From contig OX359287.1 in NCBI GenBank assembly GCA_947179155.2, forward strand, positions 1,088,501 through 1,152,500: DNA of 64,000 bases, in the 5' to 3' direction. This stretch comes from Hedera helix. Its lineage: Eukaryota > Streptophyta > Magnoliopsida > Apiales > Araliaceae. The notes under the pieces were generated by a model. That model was not told where the DNA came from. It ran no database searches and saw nothing but the letters and a program-made list of their open reading frames with translations. Position 1 is the stretch's first letter, and each line of letters starts with the position of its first letter. The position numbers and the translations under genes were made by a program. Of this stretch, positions 12,097-25,013 are shown one piece after another.

Positions 12097-14115
12097 TTAC
12101 TGGAAAAGATGAAGAGAAAGCACCGACAAGTGGACAGCAATGACAAGGAAGTTCCACCTCCAACCTTGTAAGCCCATCTTTGCACCGCTATTATTACCAG
12201 ATGCTTTTGTCCAACACAAGTTAACAAACATTTATAACTCAAGTCAACAACTTTTTAAGGTATATATATATATATATATCTACACGTACATGGTAAGGTA
12301 GGTAATCAATAATATTTCACATTATATTTATTTAATAGTAAATTTTTATGTCACAGTGCAAAATTTCATACTATCAGATAGATAACTCTGTGCAGTAGTT
12401 AGTTACCTGGACAAATGGAATCCGAGGCAAGGGTTGTGCGGATGGTTTGGTTATTGTAACCCGCATAGGCACAAGTGGTGCGATTACAACTTGAAGAAGA
12501 CGTAGTGTTACCGATGAATAAATTGTCCCCACCAACCTGGCATATTTGCATAGATGGGCAAGTTGGCCACAGGGGTGATACTATCTGTGGTGGGCTTCTT
12601 TGGAATTGTGCACATTGTAATCTGAGATATATGAAGCAAAAGTTCCAAGGCTAGTAAAAGAAAATCATATTAATTCCGCTGGGAAAATTATCAAAGCGAT
12701 TGGAGTACTCACGTGAAGTTGTTTGCAGCATTGCAGTTGCACCTTACACAACCGCCAGCAGTGAAGACGTAAGTGCCATTACTGACAAGTAAAGGGTAGT
12801 CCAGTGAGGTATTGCTTACCATAGATGTACAAGCTGTAAACAACACCCGACATTCATCATAATGGATAAAGGGAAAAAATCATGAAAAAGAAGCAAGCTG
12901 GGAATTGGGATATACGGGTATAAACAAACAAATTAAGCTAATAGATCTAGAGCCCTGACAGATACAAGGGCTCTGAGATGATACAACTATCTCTTTTTCT
13001 CCTATCTCTTCCATATTTTCCCTTTCTTTGAGTTTATAATTCTTTTATTAACTGATCTTCAGCTACGCATAGGAATCGAAATTCTTAACACAATTCCTTG
13101 CATTTAATTATGATAAGTATGCATCAATCGTCCATCTATTCAGTCTTCTTTTCTCTGATAATTATTATTTATAATTTTTGATTATGATAAGTACGCATCA
13201 ATCAGTCCATCAATATTTTTTTTTAACTTATTAATCGAATACATCAGAATTATTATTTATAATTTTTGATTTATATGTAAATAACTTATAAATCTATTAA
13301 AATTTTAATTTTAAGTAAAAAAAAAAAAAGTGGCTCCCGTTCGATCTTCCTATGTTATTATCTCAATTAAAAATATAATATTAAAATTTGCTGCGTACCC
13401 AGAACAGGATACATAAAAAAGAAAGCAGCACCTCATGCTAAAAGAAGTAGCTAAGCTTACCTTTAAGAGGGACATCAAGAACAGTATCGGCCTTGAGATC
13501 ATCAGCAGTAGTCAAATCATTGCGCTTAAGCAGCGTGTTCTCATCCGTATTAAACTCCTTTGCAATCTCAGCCACTGTGCTCCCCTTGACCACAATATGT
13601 CCATAATGAACCACCTGCTCTCCGCCCACCTCATCGCAGCTGCAGGGCAGTGGGATCCGCAACTCCTGCCCCACAGAAATCAAGTTGATATTAGGTATAT
13701 TGTTCGCCTGCTGGATCTGCTCGGCCGTCACCAAATTGGAGAACACCTCGGCGGCGATGTGGTAGAGGCCGTCGTCAGGAACCACCTTGTAGAGGGGGGG
13801 CCTGTTGGATGTTCCGTTGCCGTTGGAGCATTTGCAGGGGAAGGGAATCTTGATGGTGCTGTTGGCGGCTTGACGGTGGCTGCTTGGGGTGGAGAGGGAG
13901 AGGTTGTTGGCGCCGAGGAGGGAGAGGTAGTTGTCAACGCCGAAGAGGGTTGTGATGGCGGAGAGAGTGGTGGTGTTTGGGGTAACATAGCCGATTATGG
14001 AGTTGCAGGTGGCAGGGCCGCTGCATTTGAACCCAGCATTTGCTAGTGGTGGTGCAATGATAATGGTAAGCAATGAGAAGAGGAAGAAAGAGGAGAGAGT
14101 GGGAGGAAAACCCAT
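12097..14115 (-). CDS. LYM2: LysM-domain GPI-anchored protein, LYM2/CEBiP type (chitin receptor)
   Basis: Four exons: complement of 12097-12203, 12407-12621, 12713-12833 and 13461-14115. All junctions are GT-AG and in phase, giving 365 aa. Visible parts: a signal peptide at about 1-27 ending ANA; an N-terminal block with TCNSIIGYVTPNTTTLSAI, typical of LYM2; CXC motifs CKC (94-96) and CSC (158-160) that separate the LysM modules; LysM repeats at about 108-154 and 172-217; a Cys-rich region (CVRCNC, then CNRTTCAYAGY); and a C-terminal hydrophobic tail (about 344-365) after a small-residue stretch, fitting GPI anchoring. Proteins of this family lie outside the plasma membrane and bind chitin oligomers, acting in fungal defence and plasmodesmal closure. 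Length and exon content match the family, and nothing is broken. The last acceptor (ACAAAAG/CA) has a weak pyrimidine tract. LYM1/LYM3 are less likely on the N-terminal text. Confidence 0.9.
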
Positions 14116-14222
14116 TTCGTGTTTAATTAATTAATTAATTAATTAAAGCCTTCAACTAAAAGTGAAGATCTAAGAATTCAGTGAGACAGAGGCAGAGAGA
14201 GATTGATTAATTTATATATATC

Positions 14223-14259
<37 letters not shown>

Positions 14260-14443
14260 TGTGTGTTGAAAGAGAGGAGTTTATGGTGGGGTTTTAAGTA
14301 GTGAAAGTTGTGGGAAAGAATTAGTGAGTGGGAAAAAAGAGGGGAGATTAATTACCACGTGAGAGGAAGGAGGGAGCGAGGGAGGAAGGAAAGAAGGACT
14401 TGGTCGGTATTTTGAATTTTGTAATCTAAAAGTATAGTCAACA
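14116..14443 (-). promoter_or_regulatory. Proximal promoter and leader of the LysM gene
   Basis: On the minus strand a TATA-like TATATATAAATTAATC (14205-14220) lies about 90 bp before the start codon, within adjoining (TA)n and (GA)n microsatellites (14213-14259). A CACGTG G-box sits at 14356-14361 and a W-box core TTGACT at about 14437-14442, the class bound by WRKY factors that often act at defence genes. A TTAA repeat (14124-14146) precedes the ATG. The motifs are seen; their use is inferred. Confidence 0.45.
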
Positions 14444-16227
14444 ACTTGTGTGTGAATGGAAATGGTTCCAAGACTGACTAGTAAACATGTACAGTTGTAT
14501 AGTATTAGTTGTATTAGTATTACATTACATGGGATAAAAACACACACATGTATATGTATGTATGTAGTCATAGAGAGATGACGAGGGCGTTGGTATGCAA
14601 TGCATCTGCAAGTAAAAGTTGTGTTTTCGACTTTTTGTGTGGTTATCTATCCACCACGCCACTCTGCTTTGAATTGAAAAAATTATTTCCTGATGGCGTT
14701 TCAAGATTATTTATATATTTTTATTTAATATATATAATAATTTTTTTTTATTATAAATATAAAAATAACAACATATTAATAACTTAAAACGATAGATACT
14801 TTAAGACCACATAATGTTAGACTCAAGAAACTCACCGGACAACAAATTTTCTTTTAATACTAATCTCCTACTACTACTCGAAGGAAGGATTATTTTAGGA
14901 TATTATTACAAGTTCTTCCGTGTGTATTACCTCTAACCCTCAGCCCAGGCCAGCCCTTACTTTGATAAAAAAAAAAAGTGTGTTATTTATAAATAAATTT
15001 AATAATATAACCTTCTTTCTTTTCGTATTGATCTTTTATTTAATAAAAATAATGTTAATTTAGTCACGACAATAAAATTGTGTCGTGATGTTCCAAGATA
15101 CAGTAATATTTTATATCATCATCGTGAAGAGAGAATTATTATGGAAATGATTTTTTTTAGTTAATGATACATTCTGTTTGTTGGACAAAGATATTACTTT
15201 TCCTAGTCATCATTAATTAATGGGAATGGGAATGGGAGTGGGAATGGGTAGTTGCATCTCCATCCATCAAATCAAATTCTTTGTCAACTCTTTTTTCTGG
15301 TCAATTCTATAAGCATTGCATTCCCACTTTGCCGAAGAAAATTAGATCGATCTCGACCGAGTCAATAATTGAAATTGGACGTTTAATTTGGGCACCCTTG
15401 AACCTTTTCATACAACATAAATCAAACTATTGATTTTTAATTTTATTTTTATAAGAAAAAAAATAGCCCTTGCCAAAGACCACAAGGAAAAAACACGAAG
15501 AGACTTTGATTTGGTCGCTACTTTCTTCCCAAAGAAGAGTAGCCAATGAGAGGGAGAGAACAAAAATACAAAATGATATATTGAATTATAATTAATACAT
15601 GTTCTATCATACATAAATAAATCCAATAATTATAGTCAATGACTACTATCCACATTATTTTTTATCTTCTTTTTGTATCCAATCTTTTATCACCAAAGTA
15701 TTATTGTATCATACCCTACACCCTACCCCTCCTTATTGCCTCCAGCTTCCCTTCCTCGACTATAATAATATTTGGTTTCGTGAGAAGGGGAGAGTGACAA
15801 GTACATTCCCTTTTCTCCTCCATACATGAGTATTTCACTTATACCCTCGCGATCCTATCCATATACATTCTTGTCGCTTGCTTCACGCAGTGAAATTACA
15901 CCACGCCAGCCATTAACGTCAACGTAAAATTCTAGTGCTAGCCAATGGTATACTATATTGTCTAACAACCCATCAATGCATTATCAATTTTACAGTACAA
16001 CTAAACTAACAAACGCTTTCTTTATATAAACTAGACAACTTGTATCTAGTCACCTATCATTTCCAACCGGGGCCTAATGAAAAAGAAACCTGGTATGAAA
16101 TGAAAAAGTTTTTCAGAATTTGCATCCCGTAAAGTATAATCCAAAGTTGTTCATCCAATATTTCCATTTACTTCAAATCCATAAATTAGTGATAGCTGAT
16201 AGCAACAATAACTTGTAAATTCTTCTT
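14444..16227. other. Intergenic spacer between the two host genes
   Basis: AT-rich, with no protein-like open frame. The right end should hold the 3' UTR of the acyltransferase gene (minus strand). The only distinct feature is the G-tract at 15222-15249. Confidence 0.6.
15222..15249 (+). repeat. GGGAAT short tandem repeat, quadruplex-type G tract
   Basis: Five GGG runs are separated by two or three bases (GGGAATGGGAATGGGAGTGGG continues), which satisfies the usual G-quadruplex pattern. It lies about 1.1 kb upstream of the LysM gene start. Confidence 0.8.
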
Positions 16228-17689
16228 CTATTTTACTTCCAGGCGGCGTATCACTGATTCCGCAAAGCTTTGCTGCCTGCAAATATGAAATGATCAAGGA
16301 GCTATAAGACAAATTTGGATCCTTATAATCTCAACCTGATAGACGAGATGAGTAACCACTAGAAAAGCAAAAACTAGAAAAAGTACCAAGTTATTATTGC
16401 ATTTCAAGACAAATAAACTAGGGAACGTCCTGTGCTGAGTGTAGCTTGCAACATTTATTCACAGGCTTCATTAGTTTTAAGTAACAAGGTAACTGTACAT
16501 AACTTGATGTTTTCTGTAAGTTTGAGAATTGCAAATCGAAGTCCAGAAAGAGGTCCGAATCGATTAATGTCTGGCAAAAGTTTACATGCCTAACCACGTA
16601 ATCTTTCGATCTGAGGTAGATCAGTGCAGAGAATTTTTTATAGGTATGGAGAACTCGAGCTAGATATTCTGTTCTAACAATTTATTTCATATCTGATATC
16701 TAATCTGGAAACATTTCTTTTAATTGAAGCTTGGTTTGCTTCTTCAGTGAGAGACTCGATTTTCATACCTTACATATAATCTGGAAGCAATTCTTTTAAA
16801 CCTTTAACATTTAAATTTCACTTTTTTCTATCTATAAAAACTTTAGTGAGAACATTTTTATTTCATAAGCACCATAACTTAATTGCTTCCACAGATTCAC
16901 TCTTGGCAACCCAAAACCCAAACAAGATCAAAACCTCTGTTCATGTACTTTTCCCAGCACAAGAATGACATCCATCCTCTCTCTCTCTCTCAATAAAGAA
17001 ACGGCATCCACATTTCTCTTTCCCTGCTATTTAAAGCAAATAAAAGTTAAAACATAACCCTATCCTACAACTTCTATAAACCATAGTTCTTAATAATAGT
17101 GTGAGCTATTAAGTCACAAAACCTAGACATGGTTAGGAAAAAACCCACATTCGTCACCTAAAATCAATTTTTGTATCACAATTTTCAGAAGAGTGTCACT
17201 TTGTGCCACTCCTACAGCTCTTCTTTTTGTCCTTATTTTTATTTTTTATTTTTTTGCATATTAAAATCTCACAAATAAGAAACACCTCAAAGAAAGTGTT
17301 TAGGTCCAAACATGATTAGACATTGAAGTCTCTCATTCATATGTGAACATACAATAAGTAAACAAAATAACCAATTGGATATCATAAAGTGCATAAAAGG
17401 TAATACTCCCTCAGTCCTAAAAAAGAGCACATTTTAAGGAGTATTAAACAGCAGCGTTAAGATTGTGTAACACAAGGACTTTCTACGAACTACACCTACG
17501 CATATATAAAGCTAAAGATGGTGAAAACATGATAACATATTCACAGAGTAGAACGAGGGAAGACATGAGCCACATTTACAATCTACCAATGTTTTTCCAG
17601 CATGGAGTATTGAGTTTAATTGAACATTACAGCCAAAAGGTTTCATGTCGAATATGAATAACCTAAAATTTTCTATGCAATATAAATAA

Positions 17690-17761
<72 letters not shown>

Positions 17762-20700
17762 TTGCATAAGATAAAAGCTAATTAAACAATGTTCAACTTA
17801 CTTCAGCTCTCTATGTTTGGGACTAGGGCGAGAATATTTCAAATATCCGTCCCAAGGGACCTTTTTAAGGCCTGCACGCATAGAAATGATATCCCTGACC
17901 CTGCAAGGAGCGCCATACAATATGCGTCATTTTGAATATAGCCCAAAGATGTATCATATCTTAATCTCCAAAAGTAATTGCATACTGAGTAATATTCATT
18001 TACTTTTTGCAACTAAAAACAGACATTCACCTCTCGGCAAATTCAATGGGTGTCTCTCCAGGCTTCAGATTTTGGGGCTCCAGGTACCATACATCACAGA
18101 CAACAGCCCACGATGTCATAAGTTGCAATAGGTGCTTTGTGAAGGACTGTCTGCAGTTAAAATACGAAATAGAAGAATTATCCATTGGATTCCACATAAC
18201 ATAGCAGTATGTCACAACATGTGATTCATACAATCATAAATTAATAAATTAACCAGGATCCTTAATCCGCCTACAAGCTAATTCCTCATAAGAAACTACC
18301 TTCATGCAAAATAACTACACTACAAATGTGCAAAATAGACGAATAAACTCTAGTGATTGATTTTAGCAACAGGTCACATATATAAAAGTCCTCGTGTAAG
18401 TATGTGGGTAAAAATTAGCTATTAGGGAATTAGCATCATTCTCTTCCTTTTTCTCTCACTTAGCCAAAATTCTTTTTCTTCCTTTCTTCTTGGGTGGGGG
18501 GTTGGGAGGGGGGGGGGGGGGGGGGTGAGGAATGCTTATTGAACAATATAGTTATGCTATTCTAAATATAATAATAGTTAGTTGGTGTCAGGCAGCACCA
18601 TCATCAATATAGGCAGGTATCTTCAAAAATAAGAGCAATTAGGGCTAATGGGAATTATAGATAGCGAATACCAAACCAACTCAAAACCAAAAGAAAAATG
18701 TCCTCTAAGAAATTTAATGAACTGAAAAGATTCCGTACGAGTTTTCCAGACAACATTAGGATGAAACACGGTATCGAGTAAGTTCTCAAAATTACTGAAG
18801 ATAAGGATGTTAGATCTACAGGAACTTGAATCTTAATCAGAGAAAATTAGACCTTTGAAAGAAAATTTTTAGAAAAGAATGCAAATCATGCATGAAGTAA
18901 TACTACATTTATGTATGTGAATGGTAGGAAAAGTGGCATCTCTGGTTCGTGCTTAGCATAATAACAAGATAGAAATTGGCATAGCAAAGGATCTTACTTC
19001 CTACTATTCCAAAAGGCATCAACAAAAATTTTGTTGTACTTGATTGCAATCGGGCAAACGGTGCAGCCGAGTTCAAATGCCCCCTAAACATAAGTTACAA
19101 GTACAAGTCAAATATAAGCACCATGAATTTAACAGAAAAAAACAGTGTCATCAAGGAAAAATAATGAAATATTTTTCAACTTCATTTTGCTAAATGAACT
19201 CCCATAATTTGTGTGAACTTTTTTATCTTCTATGACTAAACCATTTGCATCTCGCAGAAAAGCATAATAAGGCATGTATAAGACATACTGAGTCAACTAA
19301 TAAGCTTGCCAATAAACGTGCAGAAAAACTGATTATTCTTAGAAATGATAAGAGTTAAGGGGGGAGGGGGCAGAGGGAGAAGGGGGGAGATTAGTAAAGT
19401 CTGAAATAACAAATCAGGGGAAGTTACCTTCTTAAACATAACAGTGTAGTGGTTATTTACACAAGTTCCTTCAGGAAATATAAGAAGAGGGTTATTGTCA
19501 GGCCCTTCAACATGTTCTCTTAATCTGAAAAGTACAGATTAAAACTTTAAAAAACACATCAAGAGAGAGATATAAGGTTCGGTCCTTTAACTTAAACATA
19601 CTTTCGTGCTACAATTTCACGATCTTTTGCCTCCGATCGATTGAACCAGATACCTCCTACACTTTCCAAAATAATGTTTTGCAGTAGTCCTGCACAAGAA
19701 TCACTCTTGGTAAGATCACTACACAACTCTCGATCACATGATCAAAATTAAAACTAACCAATTGTTTCTGTTCCCTTTTTCCTTTTATTTTTTCTTACCT
19801 ATAATGCCAATTTTCACATTCTCAATTACAGCTGGAAAAGGTGATTTCACATTTTAAATCGGGTTTTATCCTGGACCACCAAAATTGATAGATCCAGATT
19901 GTACTCGGTCTAAACCATATCATACTTGATGGTAACGATAAAAGGAAGAAGAAGAAAAAAATGTGTATAGTGGACATGTAAGCTATTGAGCATCTTCACT
20001 AAGTTCCATGAATATTTTCTAAATTCATCACTTAGCAAGGCTGAACTCACTCAAAAAAATATATAGAACTTCACCTAAAACTTGAATACAAAAAGAAACC
20101 TCATTTTTCTTCTCTCCTTTTTAAATTGATCCAGCAAACACTTCTTCACATCACTACTTCAGAACAATAGATTATTCAATTTAAATACACTGGCCATAGT
20201 GACTTACCAACCCACCCAGGATGCTTTTGCATAATAACAGCAAAAGCAGTCATCTGTTCTAAAATAATGAAATCTATCATTGATGTATGATTGGCCACAA
20301 AAACCTAATCAAATCGTCAAAGCAGAAGTCAGATATTTATATAACCCTATAAGGCTTGAACCAGACAAATTTTAACAGGTCTATCAGGTGTAACATAAAA
20401 TGAATTAAAACTATTATCAGGCTGACCTGCTTAGGTCGTATGCTAGGTCGTGGACCATGATACTTGACAACACCAGTCCATGATGCAACAAAGAAACTGC
20501 AAATTAACTCCACCAGGCTTCTCTGAAGATAATTAATGGAACAAAAAGTTGTCAATCAGGGCCATATATTAAACATAATCAATTTCTCCTACAAATGGCA
20601 AATACATAAGGAAAAAGATGGAGGGATTTGCATAACATCCAAATATCCAATATATGTTATAATGAATTTAGAATTAAAAAAGATAAGCACTTAAATATGG

Positions 20701-23700
20701 CAAAGATGTACAGAAAAATAAGAGTTAAATGGAAACTTTTAGGACCCATCAAAACTCTAAAAAAAAAAGGATAAACAGGCTATAACTGATTAGATAAAAG
20801 AATATGTCATCTTTCACCATTCTGCTCCAGCTAAGACCAATCTTCACGTTCTACTAGGTAGCCAATAGAGAAGATTTAGGACAAGAAGCTGATTGAGATA
20901 TTCATTGAACCACCAGCAACCCAATGTTATATAGTTGTTCGCAAAAAGAGTCTCCTATACAAAATTTTCAAATTTTAAGGATATATTTTTGTTCCATATT
21001 TTTTCCCCAAGTTTTATCGAGTATTCGGTTTAGTAGTTGTGTACATGAGAATTGAACTGGGATGAACTTGAGGATATTATCATTTTATCCTATCATCAAA
21101 AGAAATGAAACTTTTTTGTAGGAACAAAAAAAAAAGAAGTAAATGGGACTCTTTTCGTGGATAAGAAAAAGTATAATATATTACTATGTGTAAGTATATA
21201 CATTCTCGTAAATCTATGGTTGTAGCTTATCTTAGCCAAAGATGCTCAGCTGAAACATAAATGAGATCAAGGTGACTACTTGATTAACTCAAGTCATCTC
21301 AACAGTCAACACTATCAGACCACCCTTACACCATCCAGTGTTGTACACATAATGACCAATATTTTTTATCAATAGTGCTTTAGTGACTTAATAATGTACA
21401 CTAAAAATAGTTACAAAATGATGTCCGATATTTTTTGTCAATAGTACTTTGGTGACTTGAGAATGTATACTAAAAATGGATACAAAATCATGTGGTTAAT
21501 TGTGGTTGGCTATAATCACCAAGGTCACCTATGTATGGTGGATCATCAACTAGTTACACCTTGCCACATCATTTACTAATTACAACTTTCTACATCATTT
21601 ACTAATTACACTTTGCCACATCATTTTGTAAGTTACTTTTTCAAAAAGTTTTTTTATGTGTAGCAATACTCATATTGTATATACAGATAAAGGTTCTTTG
21701 GCATCGATTATTTTGTAAGCAAAAGAAAGATTTAGATCGTCTAGGAAAAGAAATAAGCATTAGGCAAGGATGAAAGAAAGAAAGTATACTTCCATTAAAC
21801 ATGGATTGAAGGAGGTTCTTCAAAGAAAAAACAAGTTTTTTCTTTCTTTTAGTCTTTAGAAAAACTAAAAGTATTATCAAATATGAACAAGTATTTCTAA
21901 TTGCTCAAAGCACTCTATTTCCTAAAGGCTATAGATGTGGCAGGAAAATTAGGTGTATGACCTCCTATGTTACATAGCTCCAAAAAGAAGTGAAATATGA
22001 AATGGGTTCGAGCAAAGACAAGGCTGCCAATGACCACTACAGTTAACTCCATTGCTTCGCTTACTCAACGCTTGCTCACTGCGCAAGCTTCAAAATTTTT
22101 TGATATTGAATTGTTAATCAAGTAAGCAACTTCCATGACAGACAATGTTCTCACAAAAGCTATTTGTTCATCAAAACAAAAAAATATTCCTCCAAAGCAA
22201 TGAGAATATTTGTACTCAGTCATAATGGATTAATAATCATAGAGGAGGCTCAGTATCAATTTTTTGCCCCTAGTGGAGGCTTACATCCATCTCGCAATAA
22301 AAAATCCAAAACCTAAAACATAAACCCTAAGAAAATAGTTGCTAAAAACTCATAACAATAAGACACTAATAATACCTCACCTAGTCAAATACAAATGCAT
22401 ATTTACAAAAAAATATTCAATCTTAATACGTCCAAAAATATATACGATCCCTAGTTTCCTTATTTGATCTTTGTCACATATTCAACCTTTGAAAATGTTG
22501 ATGGGATGAATCTCTAGATGCTTGAAATCTTTAACAAATTGAAACAAGATAGAATTCCTACTGAAATTAGTAGTTAACCAAGCAAGACAATCGAGAACCT
22601 CCAAACCTTATATTAGTGCAAAATATCAAATCAAAACCAAACTATTCGAAAGGTTGGGATAATGGAACGAGCAATTAATCATACCTCTAAATTTTTCCGT
22701 AACTTTTCATGCCCTTTTAATAGGAGATGCACGGGAATGTAGGATGAAAGGAATATTATCCATCCTATCGTTAATACTAGAACCCTGCAGTATAAAAAAG
22801 ATATATTAAATGATTAGAGAGCAACAAGCATCAGAAGGCAGAAATATGAACAGCTTAAATATTAGGATACATTCATACATACCGGAAGCTCAATCGTTCA
22901 AAACAATAAAATCTAGAAAATTCAACCATTTATATAACAATTTTGAGCAAATTAAATATTTTGTAGAAACATCTAATGGTCATCAAATTGTAGTGAAATA
23001 TTAATTTGTTGTTAATATCAAAAGCCGAGAAATGCTAACCTTATGGGGAAAAGAATCCCAATTCTAATTACCAACCCCAAACACCACATCGGAAACAAAT
23101 AAACATTCCAGTTCCAAGGTTCTGGAGGATTAGACTTGAAACATCTCGTGAAAGAATCCTGCTCAGACATAAAAAGTTGGATCAAAAATTGAAGATCATT
23201 ATGAGATAGGCTAATATAAATGGAGGTCACAGTTAACTTAAGAAAGGCAAGGTGAGATCATACAGCATAAGCTACACATTTTTGTATCCTATAGTGATTA
23301 ATATTGAAAATGAACACATGAAAAGTTGCAAGAACTTGGCACACAACTTACACATATCACCACCATTAATAAGTGATAGAAGGAAACGTAGATGGTGATC
23401 ATCTACCATGACCACATCCAGTCCAACTGTTCTATAGTCAATATGTAGAAAGGGAAATTATTTTCCTTTTACAAACACTTTCTACTAAAATTCGTGTTAC
23501 AAACACCCCAAAGAAAAGGCCTAGCAACTAAAGTGAGATGGAGGGAGTACAAGATTATAAAAATAGTCAATTCCATTCCAATGGAACAACCAAACACAAT
23601 TTTTTTCATCCCATAGGAATGAGTCATTCTATTTCCACCTTCATTCCTCCAATCCAAACGTAGCATTAATTTTATTTTATATTTCTTTTCTTTTCCTTGG

Positions 23701-24336
23701 TGTTTTCCAAGTTCCAAAGTTTTTTTTTGAAGGTACATGTACTTAGGAAGGTGATGCAGCTGTTGAAAACAGTATGTTTTGGGGGAGGGTTACTGACACA
23801 ACCTTAAGCCTTATTGGGTTTAAAGGAAAAGGAATATACCAAATCCTAATTCACTCTCTTTTGCAAAGAATGTTAATTAGGTTATTTGGAATAGCATTAA
23901 CTGTAATGATTGGTGATTGTAATATTTCATGCAAATGTGATCTGCGTCATAAAATAGTATATAAAGGAGCAATTTTGGTAATGATGACATAAGCAGGGCC
24001 AATAAATTCAATAATGAAGAAGAGAAGATGGAAGAAGGAAGTGGTTACATCAATAATGGCTCCGGCAGCCTCGGTTAGGGTGGGTGAAATGTCGAGCAAA
24101 TCGCGCCTGTGTATACATACATACATACATATATAATTTGTCCAAAATCATCATCTTGAATACATATATGAGAACAATACAAAGAGAATACTGATAATGT
24201 TTTTATTATTGAAGTAGTGGAATACATACAAGCGAAGGTGGGCGTGAGGTTGTTGAATGGATTCAGTGGGGAGATAATCTTCGATGTTGGGTCGATCCAA
24301 GTCTAATTCGGAGCTTGATGATTTCAGTTTACTCAT
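16228..24336 (-). CDS. GPAT9: Glycerol-3-phosphate acyltransferase 9 (ER sn-1 acyltransferase)
   Basis: Twelve exons: complement of 16228-16276, 17802-17900, 18031-18150, 18998-19083, 19428-19524, 19602-19689, 20208-20304, 20427-20522, 22685-22784, 23040-23158, 24049-24106 and 24230-24336. All introns are GT-AG and every phase closes, giving 371 aa, close to the usual length of about 375. Visible: the N-terminal SELDLDRPNIEDYLP; FTRCFKSNPPEPWNWN; two hydrophobic segments at about 76-120; block I NHTSMID (His166, Asp171, the HX4D catalytic pair); block II GIWFNRS (205-211); block III FPEGT (238-242); and block IV VCPIAI (263-268). The family transfers an acyl group from acyl-CoA to glycerol 3-phosphate, making lysophosphatidic acid in the ER, the first step toward triacylglycerol and membrane lipids. 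No residue expected for catalysis is missing. Several introns hold repeats, and a MITE lies 49 bp upstream of the ATG. Confidence 0.95.
17694..17758. repeat. (GA)n microsatellite in the last intron of GPAT9
   Basis: About 32 GA units lie between exon 11 (ending at 17802) and exon 12. On the transcribed strand it reads as (CT)n. Confidence 0.95.
18508..18525 (+). repeat. 18-base G homopolymer in a GPAT9 intron
   Basis: An uninterrupted G run is preceded by TGGGTGGGGGGTTGGGA, all within the intron between exons 9 and 10. On the sense strand it is a C run. Confidence 0.95.
21348..21625. repeat. Tandem duplications in GPAT9 intron 4
   Basis: Two diverged copies of a roughly 70-bp unit (ATATTTTTT(A/G)TCAATAGT...ACTAAAAAT) lie at about 21352-21418 and 21420-21488. 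Downstream, at 21546-21625, a unit of about 27 bp (CACATCATTTACTAATTAC) repeats three times. Neither is coding. The intron (20523-22684) is the longest of the gene at 2.16 kb. Confidence 0.75.
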
Positions 24337-24377
24337 CCTCTTCCTCTTTCCTCTCCCTCTTCTGCGAGTTTCAATCG

Positions 24378-24945
24378 ATTTGGTTCAGGGGTGGCTCAAG
24401 ACAATATGAGGCCTAAAGCGATATTTTTTTTTTTTGGATAATGCTAAAGCGATATTTTTAATGAGGCCTTCTATGTTTGGTACATTTTTCATTGACTTTT
24501 ATGGTCAAATTGATCATTTTTTGAATAAATATAGCTTATTATTATTTAATATATATGTCAAAAGCCTATAAACATTATAAATTATATAAAATTTAGTACT
24601 AATCTAAATGTTTACTTTTTTAAAAATCTAAATATATATGTTTAATTGTTAATTTTAAAAATGGTCAATTTGACTACAAAAATCAATGGAGAACTTTTAT
24701 TTTGAGACGGAAGAAGTATTAATAATTATTATTTAAATGAAGCTTTTTTTATACTGTTAATTTTTTTTTACTTATTTAATATTTGAATTGGATTATGGGC
24801 CCTAAAAAATTATTTAGCTTATATTTTTATAAGACATTTTTATATGAATTATTTATGATGTTTAAAAAATTTGGGGCCTTCTTTGAAATGGGGCCTAAAG
24901 CGCAGGCTTTTTTTTTTATTAAGTTGGGCCGGCCCTGATTTGGTT
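24378..24945. mobile_element. hAT-type MITE (24386-24937) with 8-bp target duplication
   Basis: The insert starts CAGGGGTGGCTCAA and ends TTGGGCCGGCCCTG, imperfect terminal inverted repeats of hAT type (CAGGG...CCCTG). The 8-bp sequence ATTTGGTT flanks it exactly on both sides (24378-24385, 24938-24945). The 552-bp body is AT-rich, non-coding, and carries inverted subterminal GAGGCCTAAAGCG-like text. It must have been moved in trans by a hAT transposase. It lies between the GPAT9 start codon and the presumed original promoter. Confidence 0.88.
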
Positions 24946-25007
24946 CTGGGTGACTGGGTTTATGAATTACTCCGGGTGTTGGCAATCACGCACTCCAAAG
25001 CATCCTC

Positions 25008-25013
25008 CACGTG
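25008..25013. promoter_or_regulatory. G-box CACGTG in the displaced GPAT9 promoter
   Basis: CACGTG lies in GC-richer DNA (24946-25060) upstream of the MITE on the minus strand, along with a TATAAATA-like box just beyond (CCATAAATACAC on the plus strand). Before the insertion it would have been about 110 bp from the ATG. The role is inferred. Confidence 0.35.

Noticed and set aside
12054..12242. A 62-residue minus-strand frame at the LYM2 3' end
   Set aside because: It overlaps the last coding exon in another frame. The spliced frame ends at 12097 with the expected hydrophobic GPI tail.
13435..14046. A 203-residue plus-strand frame opposite the LysM gene
   Set aside because: It is the antisense of LYM2 exon 1, with no family features, and the minus-strand protein is clearly real.
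17403..17440. A Stowaway-like end (TACTCCCTCAGTCC) in the last GPAT9 intron
   Set aside because: Only a short end is visible, with no matching inverted end nearby. The GGAGGGAGTA at 23545 is too far away to be its partner.
23560..23670. A possible Tourist-like MITE (CATTCCAATGGAAC text) in a GPAT9 intron
   Set aside because: No paired terminal repeats or TAA/TTA duplication could be placed with confidence.
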